This document shows, one piece after another, positions 32,574-42,766 of a stretch of 64,000 bases of DNA (its first letter is position 1; each line of letters begins with the position of its first letter). The stretch is taken from assembly GCA_036365145.1 (NCBI GenBank), contig JAEOAD010000982.1, positions 4,676,001 to 4,740,000 of the forward strand, read 5' to 3'. The stretch is from Orientallactaga sibirica (lineage: Eukaryota; Chordata; Mammalia; Rodentia; Dipodidae). The notes beneath the pieces are model-generated. The model ran no database searches and had not been told where the DNA came from. It worked only from the letters and a program-made list of their open reading frames with translations. The position numbers and the translations under genes were made by a program.

Positions 32574-32587
32574 AAGAAATGTATCTG

Positions 32588-33140
32588 TATGTTTCAAATA
32601 CCAACTGAAAGATTTCTAAGTGGATTCAGTTATAAATATCTGGAGTTGAAATATTTGTTGAAAAGGAAAGCAGCATGAATCTCTCACACTGTACCATGGC
32701 ATTACATTTTGACACCTGCCTTGATGTGCACACTTTCACCACAGATGCAATGTTTAATGACAAAAGTTGGATACATGTATTAGTATGTATATATCAACCT
32801 ACCTACATACATAAACGTCGGTAGCATATGTTAGAAAAAGAAAAAGGTAAGTAGGAATATCTGTGACAGAGGAATTAGACTTTATTGGAGGAAAGTCTTA
32901 GTCACACCTTACATCTCAGCAGAGAGCCTGGAAATGCAAAGCATCCCCCTAGCATTGGAGGAGGACACTTATTATCCAAGGAGAAGGGAATGGAAGAAGC
33001 ATTAGCAGTGTGAGGGCAGCAGGTTTCTTTGAACTCCCTTCTTCAGACATTAACTGCCGGGTATCTGACTCCCCTGGGGTTGTCAGTGTAGCAGGGGGCT
33101 GTCTCCTGTCAGACATTCTTGGTGTTTAGCAATAGTATGT
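32588..33140. other. unique non-coding sequence
   Basis: No recognised element. Confidence 0.4.
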
Positions 33141-33159
33141 TGAATTGACATGCTAACTC

Positions 33160-33240
33160 CTTTAGGTCATCCTCAGCTACATTTTGACTTTGAGGCCAGC
33201 CTGGGCTACACAAAAGCCTTCTTTAAAACATACAAATGAA
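33160..33240 (+). mobile_element. B1-related 3' fragment
   Basis: 'ggtcatcctcagctacattt', 'gaggccagcctgggctacac' and an A-rich end match the 3' part of an ID-B1 type SINE. The 5' part is missing. Confidence 0.65.
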
Positions 33241-33321
33241 CAAACAAAAAACCTCCAAAAGATAAATGGAAGAGTAGGAAAAATGTTGAGCCATTCTGTG
33301 TTCCTTGTGAATAGTGCATGT

Positions 33322-33420
33322 ATTTATTTTTAAAATATTTTTATTTACAAGCAGAGAGACAGAGAGAGAATGCACACACCAGGGCCTCTTGCCATTGCAA
33401 GAGAACTCCAGACACATATA
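33322..33420 (-). mobile_element. B2-like tRNA SINE, partial
   Basis: AT tail, GA tract and 'accagggcctcttgccattg' are present; the head half is missing. Confidence 0.75.
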
Positions 33421-34350
33421 TAAATAGCCCTTTGCTACTCAAACCCAACAAGCAACTGAATACTTGCTATCCAAAATCATGAATGAACAAAATTTGGATA
33501 TATTTTCAAATAGAATTATTTAGAAGAAAAATCCCTTTGATAAATTGTCACTGAATTATTTGACACCTAAAGTGAGCAGATGTAGAAAATAAAATGCCTT
33601 TCTTTACCATCACTTATAGATGGCTTTTGGGCATACACAATCATTTCAGAACATAACTCATAAAACTAAAAAAGCTTAGAAAGGAATTCAACACACATAT
33701 AATCTACTATGTAATGTTAAAGTGCATTGAAGGATTCTGTGTGAAATTATTAACAGTGTAACTTCTCGTGAACACATATGCACTGACTCTGCAGAATTTG
33801 GGTCTGTGAGTAGAAGTTTAGCTCCGAAGGCCCCAGGTGTTTGTAACATAGACCAGCTTCTATCTGCAAGGCAGCATAGTCACACTCAATAAAGGATGTG
33901 TGTGAGATTCAAGATTCTTGCAGAGTGGTATTGTTCATTCTTAGGAACATTAACAAGAGAGATCCTGCCAGGAAATGTTTCCAGCAGAGAACTTGGCATA
34001 CATGCCACCAGTGTTGGTTTTGGCACAAGTTTTGTGGATCGTCAAAAGTGATTTTATGGATGGTTCCTGTTTCTTTGTTTTCACATTTATCTTTTATATG
34101 GGGCGTGGTGATTTGGGAAGGAGTACAATAATTAGTTTCTAGCAATTCCCATCAAGAGGCCATCAATTTATAAGCACCTATCAGATGCCAGTGGCTCTTC
34201 ATGAGGCATTCTTAGACTGCTCGGCCATGCTACTGGCCTCATGAGGTGTTCTTTATGTTCCCTGCCACTCCTTTTGTTCATGATAGGTAGATGTGTGTTG
34301 GATGCCTTTGCCTTTCTGGGAAGCTTTTAGTCCTGATGTAGGAAATCACT
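33421..34350. other. unique non-coding sequence
   Basis: Overlapping open frames of about 77 codons occur on both strands near 33900-34140, with no domain or repeat recognised. Confidence 0.45.
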
Positions 34351-34359
34351 TTGAAGTCG

Positions 34360-34460
34360 AGCAGCATGCACTAGCAGTGTAGCAACAGGGGCTCATGCTT
34401 TTGAGTCAAATAAAGTCCACACACTGGATCTGACACTGCTTAAATAGAAAGGTGACTTGA
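34360..34460 (+). mobile_element. possible MIR fragment
   Basis: 'gcagtgtagcaacaggggct' and 'ctggatctgacactgc' loosely resemble MIR 5' sequence. Weak. Confidence 0.25.
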
Positions 34461-34567
34461 GCAGCCTGGTACCAGCCATGAAAGCATTAACCACAACCTG
34501 TAGTTATGGAAGGATAACTCAGTAAGAGGACAATATTAATTATTCATGATTAATAATTAACAGTTGG

Positions 34568-34712
34568 AGCCAGGCATGGTGGCACACGCCTTTAATCCCA
34601 GCATTCAGGTGGCAGAGGTAGGAGGATCACCGTTGAGTTTGAGGCCAGCCTGAGACTACATAGTGACTTCCAGGTCATCCTGGGCTAAGGCAATACCCTA
34701 CTTTGAAAGACA

Positions 34713-34747
<35 letters not shown>

Positions 34748-34748
34748 A
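34568..34748 (+). mobile_element. B1 SINE with (AAAT)n tail
   Basis: Forward B1 followed by about 40 bases of (AAAT)n, which replaces the usual A tail. Confidence 0.92.
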
Positions 34749-34864
34749 TTAAATTGATTAATACAACATGCTATTTATTGTGAGGGTTCCCTCCCTTCTG
34801 CCCTTCCTATCTTCCTTCCCTCCTTTGATTTTTATCTCTTATTATTTATATTTACATATATATT

Positions 34865-35298
34865 CTTTTGAGACAGGGTCTTACTATTTAACATGGACTT
34901 GAATTCATGTTGCTCCTACCATAGTATTGAGGTTTGATTGTACAATGTATCCACAGGCTCTTCTGTTTGAACACTTGATCCCTAGCTAGTGATACTATTT
35001 GAGAAGGTCATGGAGCCTTTAGAAGGTAGAGCCTTGCTGGATGAACTGGATTACTGGAGGCAGGCCTTGAGGTTTTATAGCCTGGTCTAATTTCCTGATC
35101 TCTCTCTGCTTCTTGACTATGAATGCAATGTGATGAGCTCAGTCTCTTGCCACCTGCTGTGTTCCTGGCTAAACTCTAAGCCAAAATAAACCATTTATTG
35201 TGTGATGTTGGTTCTTGTCAGCTATTTGGTCACACAAGTGATAAAGAATTGATACACGTACTCTCCAGAGTGCTGGAATTATAGGCTTACACCAGGAA
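34865..35298 (-). mobile_element. B1 SINE split by an LTR
   Basis: 'cttttgagacagggtcttac' to 'tgctcctaccatag' on the left and 'gagtgctggaattataggc' on the right are the two parts of one reversed B1, separated by 34928-35256. Confidence 0.65.
34928..35256 (+). mobile_element. MaLR-type LTR inside B1
   Basis: TG start, CA end ('attgataca'), 329 bp, with 'tttgaacacttgatccc', 'gtagagccttgctgg' and 'gccaaaataaaccattt' as a poly(A) region. Flanks 'agtat' and 'cgtac' match at three of five bases. Same family as the fragment at 23129-23230. Confidence 0.65.
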
Positions 35299-35357
35299 AT
35301 CCAGGTTAGAACTTGCTATTTGTGAACCACTGGTCCAAAGCGTTTTTGTAAGACTTT

Positions 35358-35807
35358 TTTTCTCTTTTTTTTTATTGACAACTTCTATACTTACAGACAA
35401 TAAACCATGATATTTCCCTCCCCTCCCCCATTCCCCTTCAGAACTCCACTCTCCATCATATCCCCTCCCTCTCTCCATCAGTCTCTTTTTAAATTTGATG
35501 TCATCATCTTTCTCTCCTATTATGAGGGTCTTGTGAAGGTATTGCTAGGCACTGCAAGGTCATGGATATCGAGGCCAATTTCTGTCTGGACAGTTGCATT
35601 GTAAGGAGCCTTACCCTTCCTTTGGCTCTTACATTTTTTCCGCCCCCTCTTCCGCAATGGACCCTGAGCCTTGGAGGGTGTGACAGAGATGTTTCAGTTC
35701 TGGACACTCCTCTGTCCCTTCTTCTTAGCACTATGTTGCCTTTTGGGTCATCCCAGTGGTCATTACCATCTGAAAAGAGAAGCTTCTCTAACCAGAAGTG
35801 AGAGTTT
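35358..35807 (-). mobile_element. 5'-truncated L1, 3' UTR only
   Basis: A T-rich start (complement of poly(A)) is followed by the 3'-UTR module shared with 5548-6059 and 42790-43240, including 'ttgccttttgggtcatccc'. The TSD 'agacttt' is at 35351-35357 and 35808-35814. Its open frame only mirrors frames in the sister copies. Confidence 0.88.
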
Positions 35808-35823
35808 AGACTTTCTTAATCCT

Positions 35824-36145
35824 TGTGTGTGTGTGTGTATGTGTGTGTGTGTGTGTCTGGGTGTGTCTGGGTGTGTGTCTGGGTGTCTAAATTCTCTGGC
35901 ACATGTGTGGAAGTCAGATGATAAGCTGAGATGTTGGCCCTTCTTGTTTGAAGCAGAATCTCTTTTCACCACTGTGACAGCCTCCTGGCTTATGAGCTCC
36001 TGGGAATTCTCCTGTCTTTGCCTCCTATCATGTCATAATATCACTGGGATGTGTCCAGCTTTATGTGGAGTCTGGGGATTCAAACTCAGGTCCCCATGCT
36101 TGCACAACAAGCAGTTTTATCCACTACAACATCTCTCTTCCAGCC
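35824..36145 (-). mobile_element. B4 SINE with (TG)n
   Basis: TG-rich start to about 35887, then 'gtgtggaagtcagatgataa', 'tgaagcagaatctctttt' and ID-like head 'caactagcag'-type region ending 'tcttccagcccc'. Confidence 0.8.
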
Positions 36146-36464
36146 CCCTTTTCATTTCAATTTGCTAAACTGAATTGATAGATCTTTTCAGGTAAGATTT
36201 CATATAGCTTTAAAAAAATCCTCTTAGAAAACATCCATGTAAAGTAAGAATGGAGACATATAAATGTGAAAGACAATATTTTCTTTGCATTAAGGTAGGC
36301 ACTTGGAAGCATAGTAATGTTTAGGGTGATTAGAAGAGCACACTGCAGTCAAAAAAGAAAAAGAAATGAATGCAATATTTTTGACCATCTTGATTTACTC
36401 AGCCACATAATAAAGTGACGGGTTTCTTACACATGTGAATTGTATTGGAAAACAGATTTTTTTT
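36146..36464. other. unique non-coding sequence
   Basis: No recognised element. Confidence 0.4.
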
Positions 36465-36598
36465 TTTTTTTTACCATTTCTCCTTCTCCTTCTTCAGACA
36501 GTCTCTCTACAAATAACCAAGGCTGACCTTGAATTTCTAATCTCCCTGCCTCAGCCTCCAAAGTTAGGGTTGCAGACATCCACTACTACATCTGACAT
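36465..36598 (-). mobile_element. B1 SINE, diverged
   Basis: T run, 'caaggctgaccttgaattt' and 'ctccctgcctcagcctcc' are reversed B1 landmarks. 36600-36845 beyond it is unassigned. Confidence 0.7.
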
Positions 36599-36854
36599 TT
36601 AAGTCAAGCAGTGGCCTGTCTCCTGCTCCCCATGAGAGAACCTGGGGACTTAGTACATGTGTGGATCAGTGATCAAGCCTCATACCAAGCACCTTTCTCT
36701 CTCACCCATAGTGCAGAGGTCATCTTCCAGAGGGATGTGCTGACATAAGACTTCTTGCCTTCACATTAGATGGCTTCTATATGCCTTATTAGTTGAATCA
36801 CCTCATTTATAGTTTTCCTCCTTAACTTCCTGTCCAAAACTTGTAGAAACCCTC

Positions 36855-37178
36855 TGTAGCAGACAGCTTCAGGTTCGCTGAGATGAACTTCCAGACCAGG
36901 CACAGTTATGGTGGAAGGAATTTATTGAAGCTTACAGACAAAGGGGAAGTTCCATAATGGCAGAAGAACAAAGCCAGAAGCCAAAAGTCACATAGCACAG
37001 CACACCTCAGGACCTCCAGCTAGGCACACTTTGCATATCTTTACAATGGAATCTCAAACCCACCACCACACCTTCAGATCCACCTAGTGACACTGCCTCC
37101 AGCCAGGTGGCTGCAGATGCAAACTATAAACTAATAAAACACTGAATATATTGGGGGCCATCTATTCAAACTTCCACA
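36855..37178 (-). mobile_element. solo LTR, 324 bp, ERVL/MaLR-type
   Basis: Perfect 5-bp TSD 'ccctc' at 36850-36854 and 37179-37183, TG/CA termini. It is the inverted relative of 42156-42504: both carry the 'agcttcaggttc' end, 'tccagccaggtggct' and the 'tggaagttcatctcag' complement. Confidence 0.85.
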
Positions 37179-37183
37179 CCCTC

Positions 37184-37640
37184 AGCCCATGAGAAACACC
37201 CACATCGATTTCCTACTCTTTATCTAAAATTCACACTTTTAACTGGGAGTCTTGTAGTTTTCCTGATAGCCTTGCTGCAGCCTCCTCTTAGAAACAGTGA
37301 AAATAGTGGCCTTACTTTCTCAACACATCTTAAGGGACATTGCAATGAACATGATACTCCAGAGATTGTCTCTAAGACTTTTGTATAAGGACAGAAGGTT
37401 CCTGTATCTTAACAGCTATGAACACCAGGAGTGTGCCCTCCAAACTTGCACAGGTCATGAGAATTTGCCTTGACATTTCATGTGTCACCAAGGGAGAACC
37501 CAAAGCTACTGTTTAAGTCTGGCTTCAGTACCAGGAAGACACACCCGGTAGGAGTTTGAAAATGTTGAATTTCATCTCAAGTTCCAGTGTGAGGGAAGCA
37601 ATGTGGGGCTCATGTGTTTATCTTACAAAAATCATGGGGC
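37184..37640. other. unique non-coding sequence
   Basis: No recognised element. Confidence 0.4.
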
Positions 37641-37641
37641 T

Positions 37642-37830
37642 AGAGATGTAGCTAAGCTGGTAGAGTGCTTTCCTTGCAAGCATGTAGCCTTGTGTTCAAG
37701 TCCCACCATTATCTAAGTTGGCTGTGGTGGCCCACACACTTAATCTTAAGGAGGTTTGAATCAGGAGGCCCAGAATTTTGGCATCATCCTCATTTTCATT
37801 GGAAGTTCAATGTCATCCTGGCCTAGAGAC
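37642..37830 (+). mobile_element. ID-B1 composite SINE, diverged
   Basis: ID head 'ggggctagagatgtagctaa', 'tccttgcaagcatgtagcc', 'gtgttcaagtccc', then a poorly kept B1-like part near 37725-37800. Confidence 0.6.
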
Positions 37831-38036
37831 CCTGGACATGGTAGCAAGCCCCAGTAATCTCAGTGCTGAGGAGGTGAGATGGAATTCTGGGGCTTCTGTT
37901 CAACTCCAGGCCAATGAGAGACTCCCTATCTCAACAACAACAACAACAAAAACCAGATGGGTGGCCCCTGAGGAACAACAACAGAGGTTAGACTCTGTCC
38001 TTCACACACATGCACATACATATTCCCACACACATG
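37830..38036 (+). mobile_element. B4 SINE, 3' part
   Basis: 'tagcaagccccagtaatctc', 'ctccaggccaatgagagact', 'ggcccctgaggaacaacaac' and the CA-rich tail are forward B4 in order. Confidence 0.75.
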
Positions 38037-38055
38037 CATCAAAAAAGAGCAAGAG

Positions 38056-38215
38056 GAGCCGGGCGTGGTGGCGCACGCCTTTAATCCCAGCACTCGGGAG
38101 GCAGAGGTAGGAGGATCGCCGAGAGTTCGAGGCCACCCTGAGATTACATAGTGAATTCCAGGTCAGCCTGGACCAGAGTGAGACCCTACCTCGAAAAACC
38201 AAAAAAAAAAAAAAA
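38056..38215 (+). mobile_element. B1 SINE, near consensus
   Basis: Well preserved forward B1 with a 20-base A tail. The TSD 'aaaaaagagcaagag' lies at 38041-38055 and 38216-38230. One of the youngest-looking B1s here. Confidence 0.95.
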
Positions 38216-38230
38216 AAAAAAGAGCAAGAG

Positions 38231-38443
38231 GGCTGGAGACATGGCTTAGCAGTTAAGGTTCTTGCCTGCAAAACCAAAGTACCCTGGTTAAATTCCCCAT
38301 GACCCATGTAAGCAGATGTACAAGGTGGCACATTCATTTGGAGTTTGTTTGCAATGGCTGGAGTCTCTGGTGCTCCGATTCTCTCTCCCTTTCTCTTTCT
38401 CTCTCACTCTCTCTCTCACTTTCTCTGCCTCTATAGCTCTCAA
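38231..38443 (+). mobile_element. B2-like tRNA SINE
   Basis: Directly abuts the TSD of the preceding B1. Head 'ggctggagacatggcttag', body, CT tract. Confidence 0.92.
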
Positions 38444-38458
38444 GTAAATAAAATACAG

Positions 38459-38614
38459 CCAGGTGTGGTGGCACATGCCTTTAATCCCAGTACTCGGGAG
38501 GTTGAGGGAGGAGGATTGCAGTAAGTTCAAGGCCACCCTGAGACTACATAGTGAATTCCTGGTCAGCCTGGGTTAGAGTGAAACCTTACCTTGAAAAACC
38601 AAAAAATGAAAATA
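38459..38614 (+). mobile_element. B1 SINE
   Basis: Forward B1 inserted at the tail of the preceding SINE. 'taaataaaatacag' lies on both sides (ending at 38458 and 38630). Confidence 0.92.
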
Positions 38615-38639
38615 AATAAATAAAATACAGAATTTGTAT

Positions 38640-39890
38640 ATAAAAAAAGAACAAGAGTAAAATAAAACTCCGTCTAAAGATTAGAAAACGCAACGCTGAA
38701 GTCATGCAGGCTGTGTGGTTTATGATCATTGCACACATGGCATGACTAAGTTGATTGGTTTGGGGCACAGCTCATTGAGCACCTCATTGCCGTTGAAGTG
38801 TGAGTGGGTTTGTGTGCTTCTGGGTTTCTCTTACCCACAGAGCTCAGTATGAGGGTTAGCCCCAAAGGCATAACACCAAGCTCTCATTAGGCTGCTTCCT
38901 CTTGTGGAGTGCAAGATGTCACTAGGTGTGTTGTAAGCCATGTGTGTGGGGGCTTTCACCAGCTACTCATTGGTGCCTTCATGGCAGAGACTGCTGATTG
39001 ACAGGTGCGTGGCCCAGTCACACTTTCTCATTAAGTCCTGCACCCTACTTCTTTATTGATGGCCCTTATCAGACAGGGATCACCAACCAGGGCAGGCTGA
39101 GCTGGATCATATTAAAGGCTTCATTGGAAGTTGACTGATGACATCTGCCCTCAAAGATCTCTTCTTAGAAAGATGACAGAAGGAATGTGTTTCAGGGATC
39201 TTAAGCCTGAAGGGATGTCTTTCATCTCTTCCAAGCATTCCCTCTTGTAATGTTCATTGATTCGTAACTGTTGCGCCAAAGCCATTGAACATCAGAGGAG
39301 CAGGGAGCCTTGGCCTCCTTCTGTTGTCTTGCCTTTGCAAAGGAGCCCTTCCTGCAAATCCTGGGGTTCATTTCATTTGTGATGACAGTCAACTTAGGAT
39401 GTGCATGGAGGAGGAGAAAGGGGCTAGATCACAGCTCATCTAAGAAACATTAAACCCACTCATCCACAAGGAGACTGGATGCTGCTGGTAAAGTTCTGTC
39501 TCTCTGAACTGATCCAGAGGTAGACAGTTCCTTCCTCATTGGAGCTGGGGGAGGAGCTTGCTCACAGAACCAAAGGGGACAGTCAGAGCACACAGTGCAC
39601 AGGTGGAGCAAAATGAGCACACCATGTAGGATAGCCAACTTGATCCAGGCCTCCTAGGCACCCCTGTTTGGTAATGGTCCCACACACATGATCTGGTAGT
39701 TGCCACATACTGTGGTAACTATGCAATTTCCATGGTCATGGTTAAAGTAAGCACTCTCATAAGTCACAGGTCATTAAATTAGCATCTGAGCCCTTAGGGT
39801 TAGAGAACAACTTAAATAATTAGATAGTAAGTTCATGGATAGAACCTAAATAGCCCATGGACTTAGCTAGGAAGATTATAATTATTTCAT
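38640..39890. other. unique non-coding sequence, about 1.2 kb
   Basis: No transposon recognised and GC content closer to average. No gene identified. Confidence 0.45.
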
Positions 39891-39894
39891 TTCT

Positions 39895-39985
39895 TTTTGT
39901 TTTCTTGGCAGTGCTTGCAATGCTAGCAATTAATGCAGGACTTGTGTGTGCTTAGTAAGTGCTGTGCGGCTGAAATGCATGCCAA
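39895..39985 (-). mobile_element. possible ID SINE, diverged
   Basis: 'attaatgcaggacttgtgtg' and 'gcttagtaagtgctgtgc' resemble a reversed ID element. Confidence 0.4.
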
Positions 39986-40004
39986 GCTATTTAGTTTCTT
40001 TTAA

Positions 40005-40305
40005 ACTGTGTGTTTGTGCATGTGCATGGGTGTGTACATACCACAGTTCACATGTACAGGTCAGAGAACAACCTCAGGGTGTTGGTCCTTGTCTTCTCCA
40101 TGTTTGATGCATGATCTCTGTGGATTTTGGCACTGTGAACACCAGACTGTCTGGCCTGCTAACTTCGGGAGTCTCCTACTCCACTTCCTATAGCTGTAGG
40201 CATGTTTTGGATTTGCATCTGGCTTTACATGGATTCTGCGAATCTAAACTTTGGTCAGGTTTGTACAGGAATCCCTTTTAACCACTGAGCTATCTTGCCA
40301 GTCTT
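40005..40305 (-). mobile_element. B4 SINE
   Basis: 'aggtcagagaacaacctcag', 'gtctggcctgctaacttcgg' and head 'ccactgagctatcttgcc' give reversed B4 in order. Confidence 0.75.
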
Positions 40306-41190
40306 TTTGCTTTTTAGCTTTTGATTTTGATATATTCAAGTAAGAGAACCAGGGATAGAAAATTGACACCTCATGACGAGGATAACAATACCCAAAGTTT
40401 TTGTAGTACCAACACTGTAGAACAGCAGCTGCTAGTAGCAGCTTATAGAAGAAAGTTCCTGTTCTGTTTTGTCTTCTTTGTTCCATCACAACTTTGGATG
40501 AATGCTACATGGAATTGCTTAGCAGTTCACCATTTAGGGATCTGGATTTTCCTACTTGGACACTGGGAAATCTTATATGCTAGCTCATGAAATTCTGACT
40601 TTAGGTCCACTGAGTAGGCAAAAAGAATCTTAAAGTCTCAATTGCTAAATCATATCACAGGCATGCTGCTTCCCCTACCCCACAGCTGCCCCAGATAAAG
40701 ATAATGTAGTGCTGATTAATAAGGAGCAAGAGTAGAGTGTATACTGTGTAAGAAAGTGGTGTAATACATAAAGCTGTCATATTATAATAGCAGCATTGGA
40801 GAACATTCCCACACCAAGAGAATACTTTTAAAGGGAGAGCTTAAAAAAGAGTTTGGAGGGCTCAATGGCACACCTGCCACCTACAGGTTTGGTTTCCAGC
40901 AACATATGCATAAAATATCAATAAATAACAGAAAAGGTTCTAAGATATTCACATACTTCCATCAGTAGAGATATTTGTAGGCAAGTGTTATAGGGACATT
41001 TTACACAGGGAATCATTTATACCAAAGAAGTGAGGTTGCATGAGGCAGTGCCCCTCACCAGGATTTAAAAGAAAAGACTTATATTATAAAAAGTAACAGG
41101 TTGTCACTGAAACAGAGTAAACTAAAGCACTTACAAAGAGATTATTAAGCACCTTGTGAGGTAGGCATAAAGCCAAGAGATAGGCAAAAT
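40306..41190. other. unique non-coding sequence
   Basis: No recognised element. The frame of 89 codons at 40321-40590 has no domain I recognise. Confidence 0.4.
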
Positions 41191-41194
41191 GTCA

Positions 41195-41637
41195 TAGTCT
41201 GTTTTCTGGTGCATCAACAAATACCCTAGAATTGGTGCTTTATAAGAGAAAAAATGTGTTTTGGTTCATGAACTTGGATACTGAAAACTCAAAGCTTGAG
41301 CAGCCACTTCAGTTGAAGATTTCGTGCTGTGGCATCCATGGTGGGGAGGCATCATGGGACAAGCAGCACAAGTGGTTGAGTGTGACTAAATAATGGTAAT
41401 GGTTTTGCTCTCGAATGACCCACTCTTGTCATTAAATAATAGTCTTGTAAGACCTAAGAACACTTCCAAGGCATAGGTATTAATCCCTTCCAAGAGTCGT
41501 ACACCCCAAGACCTAATTCTCTCTCCCTAGGCTGCCCCTTAAAGATCTCATCATTGCATAATGCTATTACCTGGAGAACCAAGCTAACATGTGTACCACT
41601 AGAGAAGCCATATTCAAATCATAGCACAGGGTGGGAT
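41195..41637 (-). mobile_element. MaLR (MST/MLT1-like) LTR
   Basis: 'ggtgctttataagagaaaa', 'tgtgttttggttcatgaac', 'ctcgaatgacccactcttg' and 'atattcaaatcatagcac' follow the reversed order of MST/MLT1 LTRs. Ends are diverged. Confidence 0.65.
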
Positions 41638-41672
41638 AGTTAGTACTAACTGTTTACAAAATAGAAGAAGGG

Positions 41673-41887
41673 GCCTGGAAAGATTACTTAGCAGTTAAGG
41701 CATTTGCCTACAAAGCCTAACGACCTTGGTTCATTTCCCTAGGACCCATGTAAATGCAGATGCACCAAGTGGCACATGCATCTGGAGTTCATTTGCAGTG
41801 GCTAGATGCTGGCATGCTCATTCTTTCTCTATCTCTGTCTCTCTGTCTCTATGAGCTTGTAAATAAATAAATAAATAAAAACGAGAG
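41673..41887 (+). mobile_element. B2-like tRNA SINE
   Basis: Forward element with the perfect 11-bp TSD 'tagaagaaggg' at 41662-41672 and 41888-41898. Confidence 0.93.
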
Positions 41888-42155
41888 TAGAAGAAGGGAA
41901 CAATCAAAGGTATATTTCAGAGATAGTGAGTCAGGTATTGGAGTAGTTATAGAATTAATCTTTCTTTTCAACTGGTAGAAAGAACTTCCAGATCAAATAC
42001 TCCCCGAACAGTTTTCCCATCATCCCCAAAGAAATATGCTACAGAGTTATTTATAATACTACCCCTTACAAGCATGTTTTTTCTTTCCTAACCTGGGGTC
42101 TTCATGCCCTTGCCTCTGCTGTCAGGTGGATTTTACCACCCACAACAGAAGACAT

Positions 42156-42504
42156 TGTGGTAGTTTGAATTGATGGCCCCCAACATATTCAGTGTTTTAT
42201 TAGTTTATAGTTTGCTTCTGTAGCCACCTGGCTGGAGGCAGTGTCTCTGGGTGGATCTTAAGGTGTGGTGGTGGGTTTAGGATTTCAATCTAAAGATGTG
42301 CAAAGTGTGCCTAGCTGGAGTTCCTGAAGTGTGCTGTGCTTTTGGGCTTTCTCTCTCTCTCTGCCTGGTCCTGTAAGAGCAGGCCAGCTTCTCCTGCCAT
42401 TATGGAACTTCCCCTGGATCTGTAAGTGTCAATAAATATCCCTTCCTCCATAACTGTGCCTGGTCTGGAAGTTCATCTCAGTGAACCTGAAGCTGTCTGC
42501 TACA
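42156..42504 (+). mobile_element. solo LTR, 349 bp, ERVL/MaLR-type
   Basis: TG start, CA end, poly(A) region with 'gtcaataaatatccc'. Flanks 'gacat' (42151-42155) and 'aacat' (42505-42509) are a 5-bp TSD with one mismatch. Same family as 36855-37178, opposite orientation. Confidence 0.8.
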
Positions 42505-42656
42505 AACATCTTCCCTTTTTCTTTTTAAGGAAATAAATTAGAGATTTATTTTTATAACACAGTGCTATGTTCCATGCAGTCAGTTTTCCTCTAAACTTCT
42601 CTTCATACCCTTCTCAAATGTTGATGAGGTCATTTGTCAGAAAAGGTGCCCTGTGT

Positions 42657-42766
42657 GGGCTGGTGAGATGGTACAGGAGGACACATATGGTGCATGTATC
42701 TGGAATTCATTTGCAATAGCACGTGAGTCCTTGACACACACATACTCTCTCTCTCAAGTAAAAATA
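42657..42766 (+). mobile_element. B2-like tRNA SINE, internally deleted
   Basis: Head 'gggctggtgagatgg' jumps directly to 'atggtgcatgtatctgg', so roughly 90 bases including the B box are missing. Confidence 0.8.

Noticed and set aside
35562..35801. A 79-codon frame recurring near 5762 and 42985
   Set aside because: The three are the same L1 3'-UTR module, so recurrence reflects transposition and not a gene family.
37778..38110. 110-codon frame ending in a B1
   Set aside because: It runs through B4 and B1 sequence and is an artefact of those elements.
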